Shown here: positions 32,199 to 44,600 of the stretch, piece by piece
Numbering within the stretch: position 1 is the stretch's first letter
Layout of the letters: the number at the start of each line of letters is the position of its first letter
From: Anadara kagoshimensis
Taxonomy: Eukaryota; Mollusca; Bivalvia; Arcoida; Arcidae
Reading direction: 5' to 3'
Length of the DNA stretch: 64,000 bases
Assembly: GCA_021292105.1 (NCBI GenBank)
Contig: CM037871.1
Coordinates: forward strand, 55,692,866-55,756,865
Notes under the pieces: model-generated
Told to the model about the DNA's origin: nothing
Seen by the model: the letters and a program-made list of their open reading frames with translations, nothing else
The model's database searches: none
Translations under genes and position numbers: made by a program

Positions 32199-32320
32199 AC
32201 CAGTTACACAACATGTTAACTAAATTACAATCAAAGAGGTTCACTTCAGCCTCACCAGTTACACAACATGTTAACTAAATTACAATCAAAGAGGTTCACT
32301 TCAGCATCACTAGTTACACA
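32199..32320. repeat. 55-bp tandem repeat, two units and part of a third
   Basis: ACCAGTTACACAACATGTTA and so on at 32199 and 32254, with ACTAGTTACACA at 32309. Nearly identical. Confidence 0.85.
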
Positions 32321-33059
32321 AAACCGGGAAATAATAAACGCTAATTATTATGAATTTAAATATCTTTAGCACAGTAGAGGATCTAATTAAAGAATGTGTA
32401 ATAGCTTCTGAAGAAACTTCTATATCCACCACGGAACCAGAGCTGAACATCTTGATATTCATGAAAAAAGAATGCAATGGGTTAACACTTTTTGATAGAG
32501 AAAAAATGTGAAAAATTCTAAATATTACTCCAACCCAATTTGGGGTCAGAGTAAAGACTTCTAATGCCACATGAATATTCAATACACCTAATTGATAACT
32601 AACATTTCCTATTGGTTAGATCAGTCGATTTCTTGTTATTACCTTACCTTTCAATTCAATTTCATCGACGAATCTTCAAAATTTAGGTTTTACAAATAAG
32701 CGCTCGTACTAATGAAGCTTTGAACGTTTCTAAGATGGAAGAGTTATCTCTCTTTGCGAGAAAAACCTTACTATCATTATAAATCGTTTTCTGAACAACT
32801 CCGTAAAGTAAACTGCTTGCTAAAGCATGAGAGCACACTCATGTAATCACAGTCTGTATTTGATCTAACGAGACACAATGTAATACATGAAAGGTATCTA
32901 TCTTCGTTTGTGCTTTAATGAAAGTCAAATATATCAATACATGTCAAAACCACGGTGTCTTAAACAGCTTGTTAAAATTGCTAATTATTGTTACCATTTT
33001 TCAGCAGAAAGACAAGCAACGACTTGAAATCAACTAGTTTATCAATTGAAATATGCAGA

Positions 33060-33450
33060 TGGCAATCCATCTCTAAATAATCCTAAACTTGATATTCCGC
33101 TGAAGTAAATTTTAACTAAAAGGTACGACTGATTCCTACTTACGTCTTATATTGACTTGTACCAACGAAAGGTTACATTTGAATCTGTTTGACAAACTTC
33201 TATGTAACAATATACCACTTAACATGGCTTTAAAAACGTTCAACGGCCGTCATCACAATATTGTTGATAAGTCTGATGTCTCTTGGATAAATTTAACGTC
33301 GAACAGCTTCTTTTCAATGTCAATTTTGATTTTACACGAGGCAGGTTTATCTAGCAAAACAGAAGGTGCTCGCGTACCCTTTTGAGGCATATGGCCTAAG
33401 TTACCTTGTGTCAGTTCACGTGAGCTGTTTCTTATTTCCAAATCCAAAAA
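33060..33450 (+). pseudogene. Small RT 3' fragment of the Penelope-like family
   Basis: Broken pieces align with the main copy: TNERLHLNLFDKLLCNNIP, then KTFNGRHHNIVDKSDVSW, then ACCTTGTGTCAGTTCACGTG near 33403-33422. Large internal deletions and shifts are present. Confidence 0.65.
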
Positions 33451-33659
33451 TATATTTTTATAACATTATACCAGTAACGTACCTTCGTTAGCCAGGTATC
33501 AGTAGCAATGATCTTAGTGTGTCGAAGTGATGTTTTGGCCGTTCCAAAACAATATAGAGGAAAAACACTTACTACGGTCTCATGGTTGGCGGTAGGAAAC
33601 AGTGTATTCTGCCAATGTAATTATAATTTCACCACTTAAACCAAGTTCATAACTTAGCA

Positions 33660-33905
33660 ACGACCGTGTCGGAATTAAATTCGTCATCAGTAGTGCTGGG
33701 GCCAAAATTGCTCAATATACGCGTTTTAATTTTACAGCACTAAACGGTCGTTTCGGAATACATTCACTCATCAGTAGTGCTTGGAACAAAATTTTGAAAC
33801 TAAAATGTATTCAACGGCTAGAAAAAATATCCAAAGAACACAAATATATTTAACTAAATTTAGCAAAGGAAATACTTTGATTGATGGAGTATGTGGAAAT
33901 CTAAA
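33660..33905. repeat. Dispersed repeat family A, two adjacent copies
   Basis: The motif TTTTAATTTTACAGCACTAA ACGGTCGTTTCGGAATACA, then CATCAGTAGTGCTTGGAACA, followed by AAGGAAATACTTTG. The first copy starts inside the motif (CGACCGTGTCGG). Family consensus about 200 bp. No TIR, A/B box or coding capacity seen, so class unknown. Confidence 0.7.
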
Positions 33906-34329
33906 TGGTTTTAAGAGGTTAAAATAAAAACAATAGAAATATAAAAATGCATTTTATCAAATAATATTTCGATAAATTAAATTATTCCACTTGCGTAAAT
34001 CGCAAGTAGTTATTTCAGGTAGCATTAAATGTGACCTCGTGTGGTAATTGGTGAAGCTAGATCTGAATTATAAAGGGAGATAAATGTGATTTCAAGATAA
34101 ATATTTTACGTTGAATTATTTCTTAATCAACAATTGTCTAAGAAAATATGGAATTGTTTTTTCGCTATATTACATGTTTTCACTATTAAATCTCTATTAA
34201 TACACAATAAGAAGTAAGAATTACTTTTGTACCCCCTCCTTTTAAATTCTATGTAAAATGTTTGAAAATTTTTCACAGAAATGTTCAAAATTGCTTGATT
34301 CCGTCATTCTTAGTTTTTTTCAGTCAAAA

Positions 34330-36180
34330 ATTCTAAAGAATTTCTTGAACTTCATAATTGTGAGAACCTAAAAGTAGAATTAATGGCTGCAAAGTCTACT
34401 AAAGAAATTAAAAGAATATTTAAGAATATTGTTTCATCCTGGCATAATGTAAAGAGGAATATAATGAAACAAATTCTGACTATCAATTACTTGAACTTGA
34501 TACCTTATCCGACTGGATAAAGGTTGTGAGATCTTTCGTTAAAACTAGGATTGCCAAACTTAAAGAGTCTATGAGTACTAAACTGTCTTCAGTACTCAAG
34601 GATCCAGAAATCAAGGCAATTCTAACAGACATACACAACAAATAAGTTTTTGTCCTAGCTGATAAGGCTTCCAACAACATTATTCTCGTTTGTAAGAGAT
34701 TCTACCTTGAATGTCTTATTAAGGAGTTTGGTTTAGATAGTATATCAAATAACTCTGTATATACTAGAACTAATTTTACCAAAAAATGAAGTTCTTTCCA
34801 ATCATAGGGGAGTTCTCGAATCTTTCAATATCAATCTTATAGAGGAAGATCTCAAACTTCCTTACTTGTATTGGATTCCTAAACTCCATAAAAATCCATA
34901 CAAGGAAAGATATATAGCAGGCTCTAAATGTACTACTAAATCATTATCGGTAACTCTTACACAAATTTTAACAATCATCAAAGATGGTCTTTAGTCTTAT
35001 TCAGAAAAAGTATATTTTACATCTGGAAATTCTCAAAACTTCTAAAGAATTACTTGAACATCTTGCTTCTAATACTTTATCTCATGTAAAAAGTATAAAA
35101 ACATTTGATTTTTCTACACTATACACCACTATCCCTCATTCTAAATTGAAAGAACGTCTTAAAGAAATTATTAACTTGTCTGTCTTTTACAAAAACGGTA
35201 AGCCAAGATACAAGCATCTGGTGCTGAACAGGGATTCTTGTTATTTTGTCAAGCAGCATACGGATTCCAAACAAAAATATACTAAGGATACCATCAACAA
35301 AATGCTGGAGTTTTTGATAGATAACATTTTTGTTGTGTTTGGTTATATAGTTTTTCAGCAAACAATCGGTATACCAATAAGTACAAACTGTGCACAATTG
35401 CTTGCTGATTTGTTTCTTTATTCTTATGAAGCAGAATTTATGCAGAACCTTGTTAAATCTGGAGATAGAAATATCGCCAAATCATTCAACTCAACATACA
35501 GATATATAGATGACATTCTGTCTCTTAACAATCATAAATTTGGAGACTATGTAAATGTCATCTATCCTAGTGAGCTTGAAATAAAAGATACATCTGATTC
35601 CTCAAGTTCTGCTTCATATTTAGACTTATACCTCAATTATGACGCACACGAAAGGCTACATTTGAATCTTTATGACAAACGTGATGACTTCAATTTTTCT
35701 ATTGTCAACTTTCCTTTTTTATGCAGCAATATACCTGGTTCTCCTGCTTATGGTGTATTTTTTTACCAATTAATACGTTATGGTAGAGCTTGTTACCATT
35801 ACAAGGACTTTGTACAACGAAGCAGGTGGCTTGCAAATAAATTGTTAATTAGGGATATTGCAAGCCTACGCCTATCAAGGCCCTCAAATAGTTTTATGGC
35901 CGTCATCACGGTATTGTTGATAAGTTTAATGTTTCTGTGTCCAGAATTGCCCTGTATATATTTGACGTCTAATAGTTCCATGTTCCTTTCACGCAATTTT
36001 GATTTCACATGTGGTAGATGTAGCTAGCTGGAGGCGCTTACCCTTCCGGAGAACCCGGCGTCACTTCCCTGGTGGTAGTTCACGTGTCTAACCTTACTTG
36101 TCAGTTCCAAAGTTTTTGGTTTGTTTCTAGATGTGATTCGGACATGAATTAGTTTTTTTTTGTTTTTTTTTTTACTTATC
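34330..36180 (+). mobile_element. Penelope-like retroelement copy, degenerate, with RT and 3' end
   Basis: This is the longest copy of the most frequent element in the window. Upstream of the long frame, broken frames give LADKASNNIILVCKRFYLEC and LPYLYWIPKLHKNPYKERYI, the ADK and PKLHK motifs before RT domains of Penelope-like elements (PLEs). The RT core follows at 34984-36027, then a non-coding 3' end (36027-36180) whose last bases (TGATTCGGACATGAA) match the tails of all other copies. No 5' end or LTR was found. Family assignment rests on motif order. A GIY-YIG endonuclease was not seen, so this may be an endonuclease-deficient type or another RT class. Confidence 0.7.
34984..36027 (+). 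pseudogene. Reverse transcriptase (Penelope-like), frameshifted copy
   Basis: Open for 347 codons but not an intact gene. RT motifs in order: TFDFSTLYTTIPHSKL (motif A, residues about 40-55), FQQTIGIPISTNCAQLLADL (motif B, residues about 124-143), STYRYIDDIL (motif C catalytic YIDD, about residue 174), then YLDLYLNYDAHERLHLNLYD. The first ~18 residues are out of frame: the true upstream reading (DGL, stop, SYSEKVYFTSGN) is in another frame that shifts near 35030. Near 35860-35890 the frame shifts again, so the family's C-terminus FYGRHHGIVDKFNVSVSR is read in a different frame from the last 50 residues of this ORF. GIPMGTNCAP is usual; here it is GIPISTNCAQ. Confidence 0.78.
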
Positions 36181-36410
36181 CATGTCCAAATCACAATCCA
36201 GAAGCAATGTAAACACTTTGATAACTGACAAGTTAGGTTAAACACGTGAACTTCCAACAGGAAAGTGAGGCCGGATGCTCCTGAAGGGTAAGCGCCTCCT
36301 TTTAAGCTATCTACACTCGCCACGTGTTTAAAATAGTTTGCCAGTTTGAAAGTTAAACTTTGCTCTGGGATTGTGAGTTGGACATGGATTTTTATGTTGG
36401 TTTTAGATGG
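36170..36410. mobile_element. Inverted Penelope-like tail pieces downstream of the RT copy
   Basis: Directly after the main copy's tail, a minus-oriented tail plus 3' UTR (36180-36320: ATGTCCAAATCACAATCCAG, CACGTGAACTTCCAACAGG) is followed by another plus-oriented tail (36330-36400: GGGATTGTGAGTTGGACATG). The three pieces therefore alternate in orientation. Confidence 0.7.
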
Positions 36411-38630
36411 GCTTGTTGTCGTTACTTTCTTACGTTTGGTATGACCAAGTGCACTGTAGCCAGTTTGTTGCGTGGTTTTAAAACAATGTTATTGTAAATA
36501 AACGAACAACTGCAGCACAGCAGTTGCTTAAAAATCTTGATTGAATCCTGATCCTGAAGAGTCGTATTAGATTGAAAACAAGAAAGACATTTATAACTGA
36601 AAAGACGACACCAGCCATCAGAATAGACATGACACAAGCAAAAGCATGTTTGATTCAAAGAAAAAGGGAACGTTTTACAGGTAACCAGACTTCTTTTAAA
36701 CCTTTTATATAATAAAGATCCGTTTATGTTTCTTTAAAATATGTCGGTATATATCATATAGTATACATTGAAATGTAACTGTATGTAAAAACACAACTAA
36801 ACAACAAGTTCTTTATTTTTGTACTTTTTATTAAATCTGACACTGACTCGTCAAATATTGATACATTTACAATATAATATTTTTATCAAGATATCTATAC
36901 AAATGACTGGATGAACACAGGTGTTTTTAATCAGGGAGAGAAATACTATATTTCTATATTTTAGGGGATATAAAGATCACAGAGCGGTATTACGTGACAT
37001 GACATTACAACAATGTTAATTATTTATTTTGGTTATTAAATTTCTGTAAAGATTATTTGTTTAAACATAATATTAAATCTGTATTGCAATTTGTTTACAG
37101 ATCCGAAGATCAAATCTTTATTCAGTGCCAACAACACAAAATTTTGAGTTGTCTCCCATAGATCATAACCAAGAAGGTTATGTCTATATAGTCTCTCAAT
37201 AGCATCTGAACGCCGAAGAAAAATCGTCGACCTAAAAAGTCTATGAGATTCAAAATTGCTAAAGAAATGTGTTGATACTCTTGCAAATACGACAGTTAAC
37301 TTCATGTTCTGCCATTTAATTTAGCATACAGATGGAATTAAATTGCTGTTGTCAGAATTTTCAATGTTTGCATAGTTTATTTGCTGCATGTATGGTATGA
37401 ACTCCTTTATATCTATGACGTATTTGATTTATTGCCAATATTAAATGTAGGATAAAGAATATATCATTATAATTGCCCAATTTAGTTTAAAAAAAACTAC
37501 CAAGTTCTTTCAGACTGTAAAAACCTCATCTCAATGTACTTGACAAGATACAGACCTAATAAGACTGAAAATAAGTTAATCCACATGGACAAGGAAAAAT
37601 TTGTGAGTCACTGGATATAACAGGCGGAAAATTTACGAAATAAAAGCAATAAGCGTCGTTCAATTGCTATTTTGTGTACTCGTTTAATTCAAAATGAAGT
37701 AGTTCTGGAATATGAATATATTTAAAATTTGGAAAGTGGTCTAGAACAAATACTGAAATCGTAAAGGTTCTAAAATTATTTATACAATCATTATGTACAT
37801 AAAGCTAACAATTTCCTAATTTGGCCACAGCATAAACAAAAATGGTTCCATTAAAAGGCTTGTTTACCTGTGTATTTATTAATTGAAAACAAGGGCACAT
37901 CCTAAATATGCTCAAAAACAATTGTCTTTTAAAATTCATGATACAATACAAAAAATTAAAATGCGTTTGACATAAAAAGTTTCTGTATGCTCATACATGA
38001 CATACAGATACAAATATTTGGGCATCATCAATGTGTTTATAAAATACATCAAATGATAACAAGAAACAAAATAAGAATATATTGAAGTTCTTAAAAACAA
38101 ATTTACAATATTTTACATACATAACAATATAAAACACAAACGTATTCAAAATATCCTAAAGATATGATATATATTAACAAAATATAAAACATAACATATT
38201 TTATTTTAAATATATAGTTGCGTCTCAGAAGCCTGCAAAAGCAAAAGATAAGAGAAAAACATGTTTGTACCGCTTTGCTTGCTTTTACATATTTTTGTAT
38301 TGCTTTTTTAAATTAATGTCTCTACAAAATTAAATTTGTTCAAAGAAACATGTGTTATAGGGAAAGGAGTTGTTTGGGTATATAATGCCGACATATTGCT
38401 TCATTTATCTCAAATGTCCAAATCTAACGTCTGAGCACACAAACAAAACATATTCATACAGAACAAAATATGCATTATATGAAAAGACCATTTGAAAACA
38501 GAACAAATATTTTAATACACAAGGCCTTATGAACACTCCAATGTTCCTCTTGTAGGCATGATAATTAAATATGAAAAACATAGTATATGCTTGATTGACT
38601 GAAGCAACATAGTTGAACGTTATTATGTGG
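36410..38630. other. 3' flank of the ankyrin gene; no other gene seen
   Basis: The last part is presumably the 3' UTR (38200-38630). Frames at 36422-36658, 37036-37305 and 38405-38668 (minus) lie in AT-rich sequence; the last overlaps the ankyrin stop exon in another frame. Confidence 0.45.
38200..38205 (-). terminator. Candidate poly(A) signal for the ankyrin gene
   Basis: AATAAA on the minus strand, about 430 nt past the stop codon. AATAAA is common by chance in such AT-rich DNA. Confidence 0.3.
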
Positions 38631-38696
38631 TTAAATTCCATAACTGGAAATTCCATTAGATAATCCATTTTGTCCCTCTGGGTTCACGACTTTGAG
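38631..38696 (-). CDS. Ankyrin gene last coding exon (66 bp) with stop
   Basis: Acceptor TTTTTGTAG, phase 0. It encodes 21 residues, starting LKVVNPEGQNG and ending SSYGI, then TAA at 38633-38631. It is short and low in complexity, so it rests on frame agreement and the acceptor alone. If splicing differs, the protein would end just after EEATSGK in the intron. Confidence 0.7.
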   Translation of the reverse strand, partial: LKVVNPEGQNGLSNGISSYGI

Positions 38697-41600
38697 CTAC
38701 AAAAAGACACGAAAAAGCAATTAAAGATGCAATTCAAAGCTAGATTAGTTAAATTGTTTGGCAAGATACGTTCCAACAGTTTTTTTAAATAAGTTTAAGT
38801 AAATAAGGCTTTTTCAAACTGAATCACTTTGGTGTTTAGATGGTTTTTTCACCAACATTAATTGTTTTGTTGATGATTTATTCGTTTATTAAACTAATTT
38901 AATTTGAACAACTGAATCCTGGTTGTAAACTATGGCTAAACAATTTGATAAAAACAGAAAAGACATTGTGATCTTCAAGACCATCAAATTTAAAAATTTA
39001 TGTCAAAACATAAAGTAAGTGTATATACAGCTATTGGTTAAAGTAATCACCATGCTTTTGCATTTTCAGCCTATTTGTCATGTATAAGAAGGTACGATAG
39101 TCCTAATTCAAGACAAGGTGTTAATTAAATTTAAACTACAAATTAAGTTTTAACCTTTCCTGACGTTGCTTCTTCTATAAGCTGAACTATTTCGTCGCAC
39201 TTCTGTTCCATTGCTCTACTTTTTAGTGATGACATAGAATGTCCACATTCCATCATAGCACACATGGGATCTGATGGGTCACATTTGGTGTACTGAAAAT
39301 AAAATAACAATATATTATTATCCAGGACTAATCATCACATACATCTGTACATTTATACTAATGGCTCTAACGACAAATTGTAATACTATGCCAAAAAAGA
39401 GTTCAGACTAGTACCGTTACTTGTCGTGTTCTAAATGCAATAGAAGAGTTATCATTTTGAATAACATATTATACCAGTTTCATTTTTACAGCACTAGACG
39501 ACCGTTTCGAAATACAATTCCACATCAGTAGTACTAAGACCAAAATTATGAAACCAAAACTGTTTCCAAAGATGTTGAAAAGAAACCCAGAGGACCAAAA
39601 TATATTTCACCAAAATCAGTTAAGGAAACACTTCGAATGAGGAAGTATACCTTAGTTTCTAAGGAATTTCAAATTTTAACTAGCAGCAAATTTAGACAAT
39701 AGTATATTTCTGAATATGATACACAATTATTGCCTATTGAGTTTGTAATATCTTTGGGAAACCAGCCACCAGCAGAGATAAAGGCCAAGGGGTTTAAATT
39801 ACATATTATACAAGTTTAATTTTAACGTATGAAATGAATAAATTGACATAATCAGCAGTTTAACTGTACTAAGGATTAATGTATATTCAGCATGCAGTTA
39901 GGTTCAGAAAAAATATTGTCCTGGAGGTTGCAATATGGTGTTTAAACCAACATATGCCAGTCTGGACTTAAGTATTACATTGAGGTTTTCATTTTCCATT
40001 GTGATAAGAACATAAACAAAGATCAAGTATTTTAAATATTAAGTTTTCCAAAAAATTCTTTTCAGCTATTTTTCAAAAATATGCAACACTGTTAGAAACC
40101 ATGAATGTGTGAATTAATTAAACAATTATGATGACCCCATTAAATTATTTAAAAATATATTAACCTAAAACAAGCAGCCTTTGAGTATTGTAATTTACAA
40201 TTTCTTTTAACTAGAAAGGCTCAATGGTGTCGGGACGCAGTTAATGTCTACAAAAATGGGCTTTACATAATTAATGTACATTCTATAATTATAGTTTTTT
40301 TCAAAATCCATTTTTACAAGAAGTGGTAACCAAAACTTATCTATATTCTATAAATATCGGATATGCAGCATGTCATCGTATTTACCTGTTTGTATATATC
40401 CACTTTAAATCCGTTTATGATAAGATATTTGGCAATTTCTGTTTGTTTGTTATCCACACAATCAAATAGTTTGTTGCTGTATCGAGATACATCGCCGAAA
40501 CCCCTCAATCCTAATACCAAACTCTTTACAGTTTCAATATCTCCTTTCTGTAAACAAATATAAAAAAAATGCATTAATTTGGATGTATGCTTCGAATATG
40601 TTTATAAATTTACACTCAACTACTATTGCTTTATTTCTTACATTTACAATCATAAAAAATATTGATAGCATGTACGAAATGTAAAATTATCGCTAAAATA
40701 ATTTATTTCATTCAAGATTCGGACAAATATAAAGGATTGATGGAACAGCATTGCTCCAAATGAGGATAAAACAGATATCATTTTTTCGCCATATTTCAAA
40801 CCATCTTGATAAGTTTTGTAACTATTCAAAACAATTCTGGTCCATTCTAAGAGGGCTTAATGGTACTGTAAATAGTGTTTGTGATACTATTAGCTCTGAT
40901 GATAATTACGTCGGGACTAGACTTGGATGCTGACCAATCAAACAATGCATAACGTGATAGGATGGCATTCTGTGACGTAATTGAATAGTTAAACGTTACG
41001 AGTTAGAGGTCAAACCCCACACTGTATTCAAGAGCAATTGAATGCCAGTAAAAACAAATAGGTCCATCTAAAGAACGCCAATTATAATTGTATATACATT
41101 TAAAATCAACGCACATTTACAATATTTTTGCGCTATTTGACGCCCTATGTTTCTGTTTGAAGGTATTTATTGGTTTTCAATGATAAATGTATTACAGACC
41201 TAATCAGTTGTTTATATTCATTATATACAAACTACAATATAAATGTAGTTACAACAATAAAAGATACCACTAAATATTTATTAAACTAGTCTGAAATGTC
41301 AATTAAATAAAATGTAGTTTGTATAGCTATCGATATCAATTCTGTATTTCAATATATTAAGAAATTCATTATCAATGCTTGTAGTTCTAAAATAACCATA
41401 TACATCCTTTTTTATTTCCCTTAAAGATTATCATTTATCATTTGTTGACTGTGTTCATAAGAGAGTAGCTGATTTACCTGTATTGCAGAATCAAATGTTT
41501 GGTCAAAATCGTTTTCAGATAGATATATATTCAAATCGAAATCTGAAACTTCTTTCTGTAATGCCGCATATGTCTGGTTTCCACAGTTCTCCAATTTATA

Positions 41601-44600
41601 TTCACTTGGCTTTCTACCTCTCTGGAAAAGATAAATTCATTTGACTTCTTAATGACAAGAAAATGTTTTTCTGATTTTTAAAACAAATACGTCAAAGACA
41701 TATTGAAACACATTTCTGTAATCCAAAGGGTGCAAACTAATGTATTTATAATATGAAAAACATTCTATTAAAATGATGCAGAGGCCTTGGTTTTTATACG
41801 AGTAATTTGAAAACGTTTTCTCTTAAAATGAGTCAAAGGGCTTAAAGTTTTATATTTATACTTTGAAAACCATGATACAGAGGCCTTGAATTATTATATT
41901 TATAATATGAACACTTTTTTTAAAAATGAAATCGAGAGCTTAAATTGTTATATTAATAATGTGAAAACGTTTTCTCTTAAAATGATTATATACTTTGAAA
42001 ACCATTTTAAATGATACAGAGGTCATTAATTATTATAATTGCTGATTTTTTACTTCTTTTAAAGACTTCGAACATTTTGAAGGATGTTAATGTTAATTAT
42101 TTATACATTAAACGAAAAATTTATCTAAATTTAGAAATCTCTCTTACTTATATTCATACGTTTATATTTTAGGCATTTAGAAAACGTCAAAAAATTGCGT
42201 CATTGCCAAAAAGATTAAAAAAAATATATTTACATCATAATTATTTTAATTTTGTGTATATAAGAAAATCAAGTGATTCTAAAACGGAAACACTTTTACT
42301 TTAAAAATTGTAATAATTGGATATTTTGAAATAAAATTTATTAATTTTATTGTTTTGCCAATAAGGCCACGTAGACATCAATAAAGTACGAATTTAAAAG
42401 CAAAAACTCATTTAATTTTGTATTGTCTGAATATACTAATGTCTAAATTTGCTGCCAGTAAAAATCTAAAATTCCTAAAAAAATATATAAAATATACTGC
42501 CTCATGCAACGTATTTTCTTAGCTAAATTTTGTAAAATATATTCTTAATCTTTGGATATCTTTTTCAACAAATATTTTAAAATTGGTTTCACAATTTTTG
42601 TCAAATCATTACTGACGAGGAAATGAATTCCGAAACAACCGTCTAGTGCTGTAACTTTGAAAGCTTGTATATTATGTAATTTACCAACTAAACGATTATT
42701 TACAACAATGAATTTATTACAAAACAACTACATGTATATGTCAGAGTTATCATTGGACATCCAAAACAAACATACCATATTTTTTGGTAATAACGTTTAT
42801 CTCAGACATTTTGTAAAATTGTAGAACAATGACAATTAGTTAAAACATTTTAAATGATTTTAAAAATACCTATCAAAGACATTCAAAAGCTACAGTTGAT
42901 ACGAGATGTACATAAATGTTTAAGAAAAAATAGACCTCCACGATTTTATCCTTATTTCGGCTAAAGTTATATGCTATTTCAAGATTAAAATTAAGATACC
43001 ATAAAACTACATGTTGAGAATAAAACCTAAACGGACAATCATCATTTGTACATGCACTAATATTTTTTACCTTTGTTGCATATTTAACGCTAAATTTCAA
43101 CGAGACTAGAATATCATCGGTACGCACCCTTTAAATAGTTAAGCGAAACTATTTTATTTCAAATATTTTTATTTTTTATAACAAAAAGGATTTAAAGGAT
43201 TACTAAACTTATTTAAATTTTGAAGTTCTAGACTACCGGATTAAAATCTCTCATCATATGTCCTCAAACCAAAATTGTGTAAATCCAAACATATTGAAGA
43301 TATTGAAATAAAAAAAATAAAAGGAACAAAATGCATTTTACCAAAGCCATTCTTATACAATTAAGCATAGCTTATTTTTTAGAAATTACATATTACACCA
43401 GTTTTAATTTTAAATAACTAGATGACCATTTCCAAAATTGTGAAACAAGTTTTTAAAGATGTTGAAAAATACTCAAAGGACCAAAATACATTTTAACAAA
43501 TATAGCTGAGAAAATACTCTGCATGAGGGAGTTAACCATAGCGGGAAAACATCTACCGGCCCATTGGTTTAAATTGCATATTACACCCGTTTTAATTTTA
43601 CAGCACCACACGAGCATTTCAGAATACAATTCTCAAATCTTATAATTTACAAAAAAAAGATTTTTTTACATGGCTTTTTTGATGAATGTCAAAACATATA
43701 TTTATTATTTAACAAATAGTTAAATTAGGTTATTTTTTCGAATGAAAATGCATATTGTAAAACCGTATTTTTCCGTAATAATAAGTAAAACGTTTTGCAT
43801 CACTAGACAGCCGTTTCGAAAAAAAATTCCTCATTAGTGTTGCTCGGACCAAAATTGTTGAAAACAAAATATTTTTAAGGTGTTTTAGTGAAACAAAAGA
43901 AGTATTAAATTTATTGTAAGAAATCCAACTTTCAATACTTTGAACGATATAATTTTGGAATCAAATCCAAATAATTTTAATTGCTGTACAAAAACTATAA
44001 TTATTGTTGATGTCACAATACATGTATATATTATATATTTACAAAATATCAGAATAAGAGCATTCTTTTACATTCAAAGAATATTTAAATTTAAAATAAA
44101 ATAATAACGAAAAGAATTACATCTATTGCAGAAAATATAGAAAATGTCATTACTGTATTAATAATTATTGTTAATTATTGTTTAAATTACATATTATAAC
44201 AGTTTTAATTTCACAGCGCTATACGGCCGTTTCGGAATACAATTCCTCATCAGTAGAGCTTTTTTCCAAAATTGTACAACTAATATTTTCCCAAGATGTT
44301 GAAAAGATATATAAAAGACCTAATTTAGATTTCACCAAATTTAGGTAAGGAAATACTTTGCAGTAGGGAGTATACATAAAGTGGCTAAACTTACTGTGTC
44401 TGTCAAATCTGGGTTTGCTCCTTGTTTGATCATCACATTTATGATGGAGTCTTCTGGCATAAACAGATAGGCGTAATGCAAAGGCATTCTGTCAAGCTGA
44501 AATATTGATGTATCAAATTCATTTTAAATTTGTTATAATTGTAATTCTTAAAAATTCAGGCAAAAACAGATAAACGTAAGGCAAAACGTAAGCTAAACTA

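Larger units (their letters stand above)
30350..33060. other. No gene seen apart from repeats
   Basis: Holds the foldback element (31723) and the 55-bp repeat (32199). Frames at 31086, 31523 and 32310 lack any family motif. Confidence 0.45.

Noticed and set aside
35119-35397. 92-codon minus frame and 35799-36008 minus frame
   Set aside because: Shadow frames of the reverse transcriptase.
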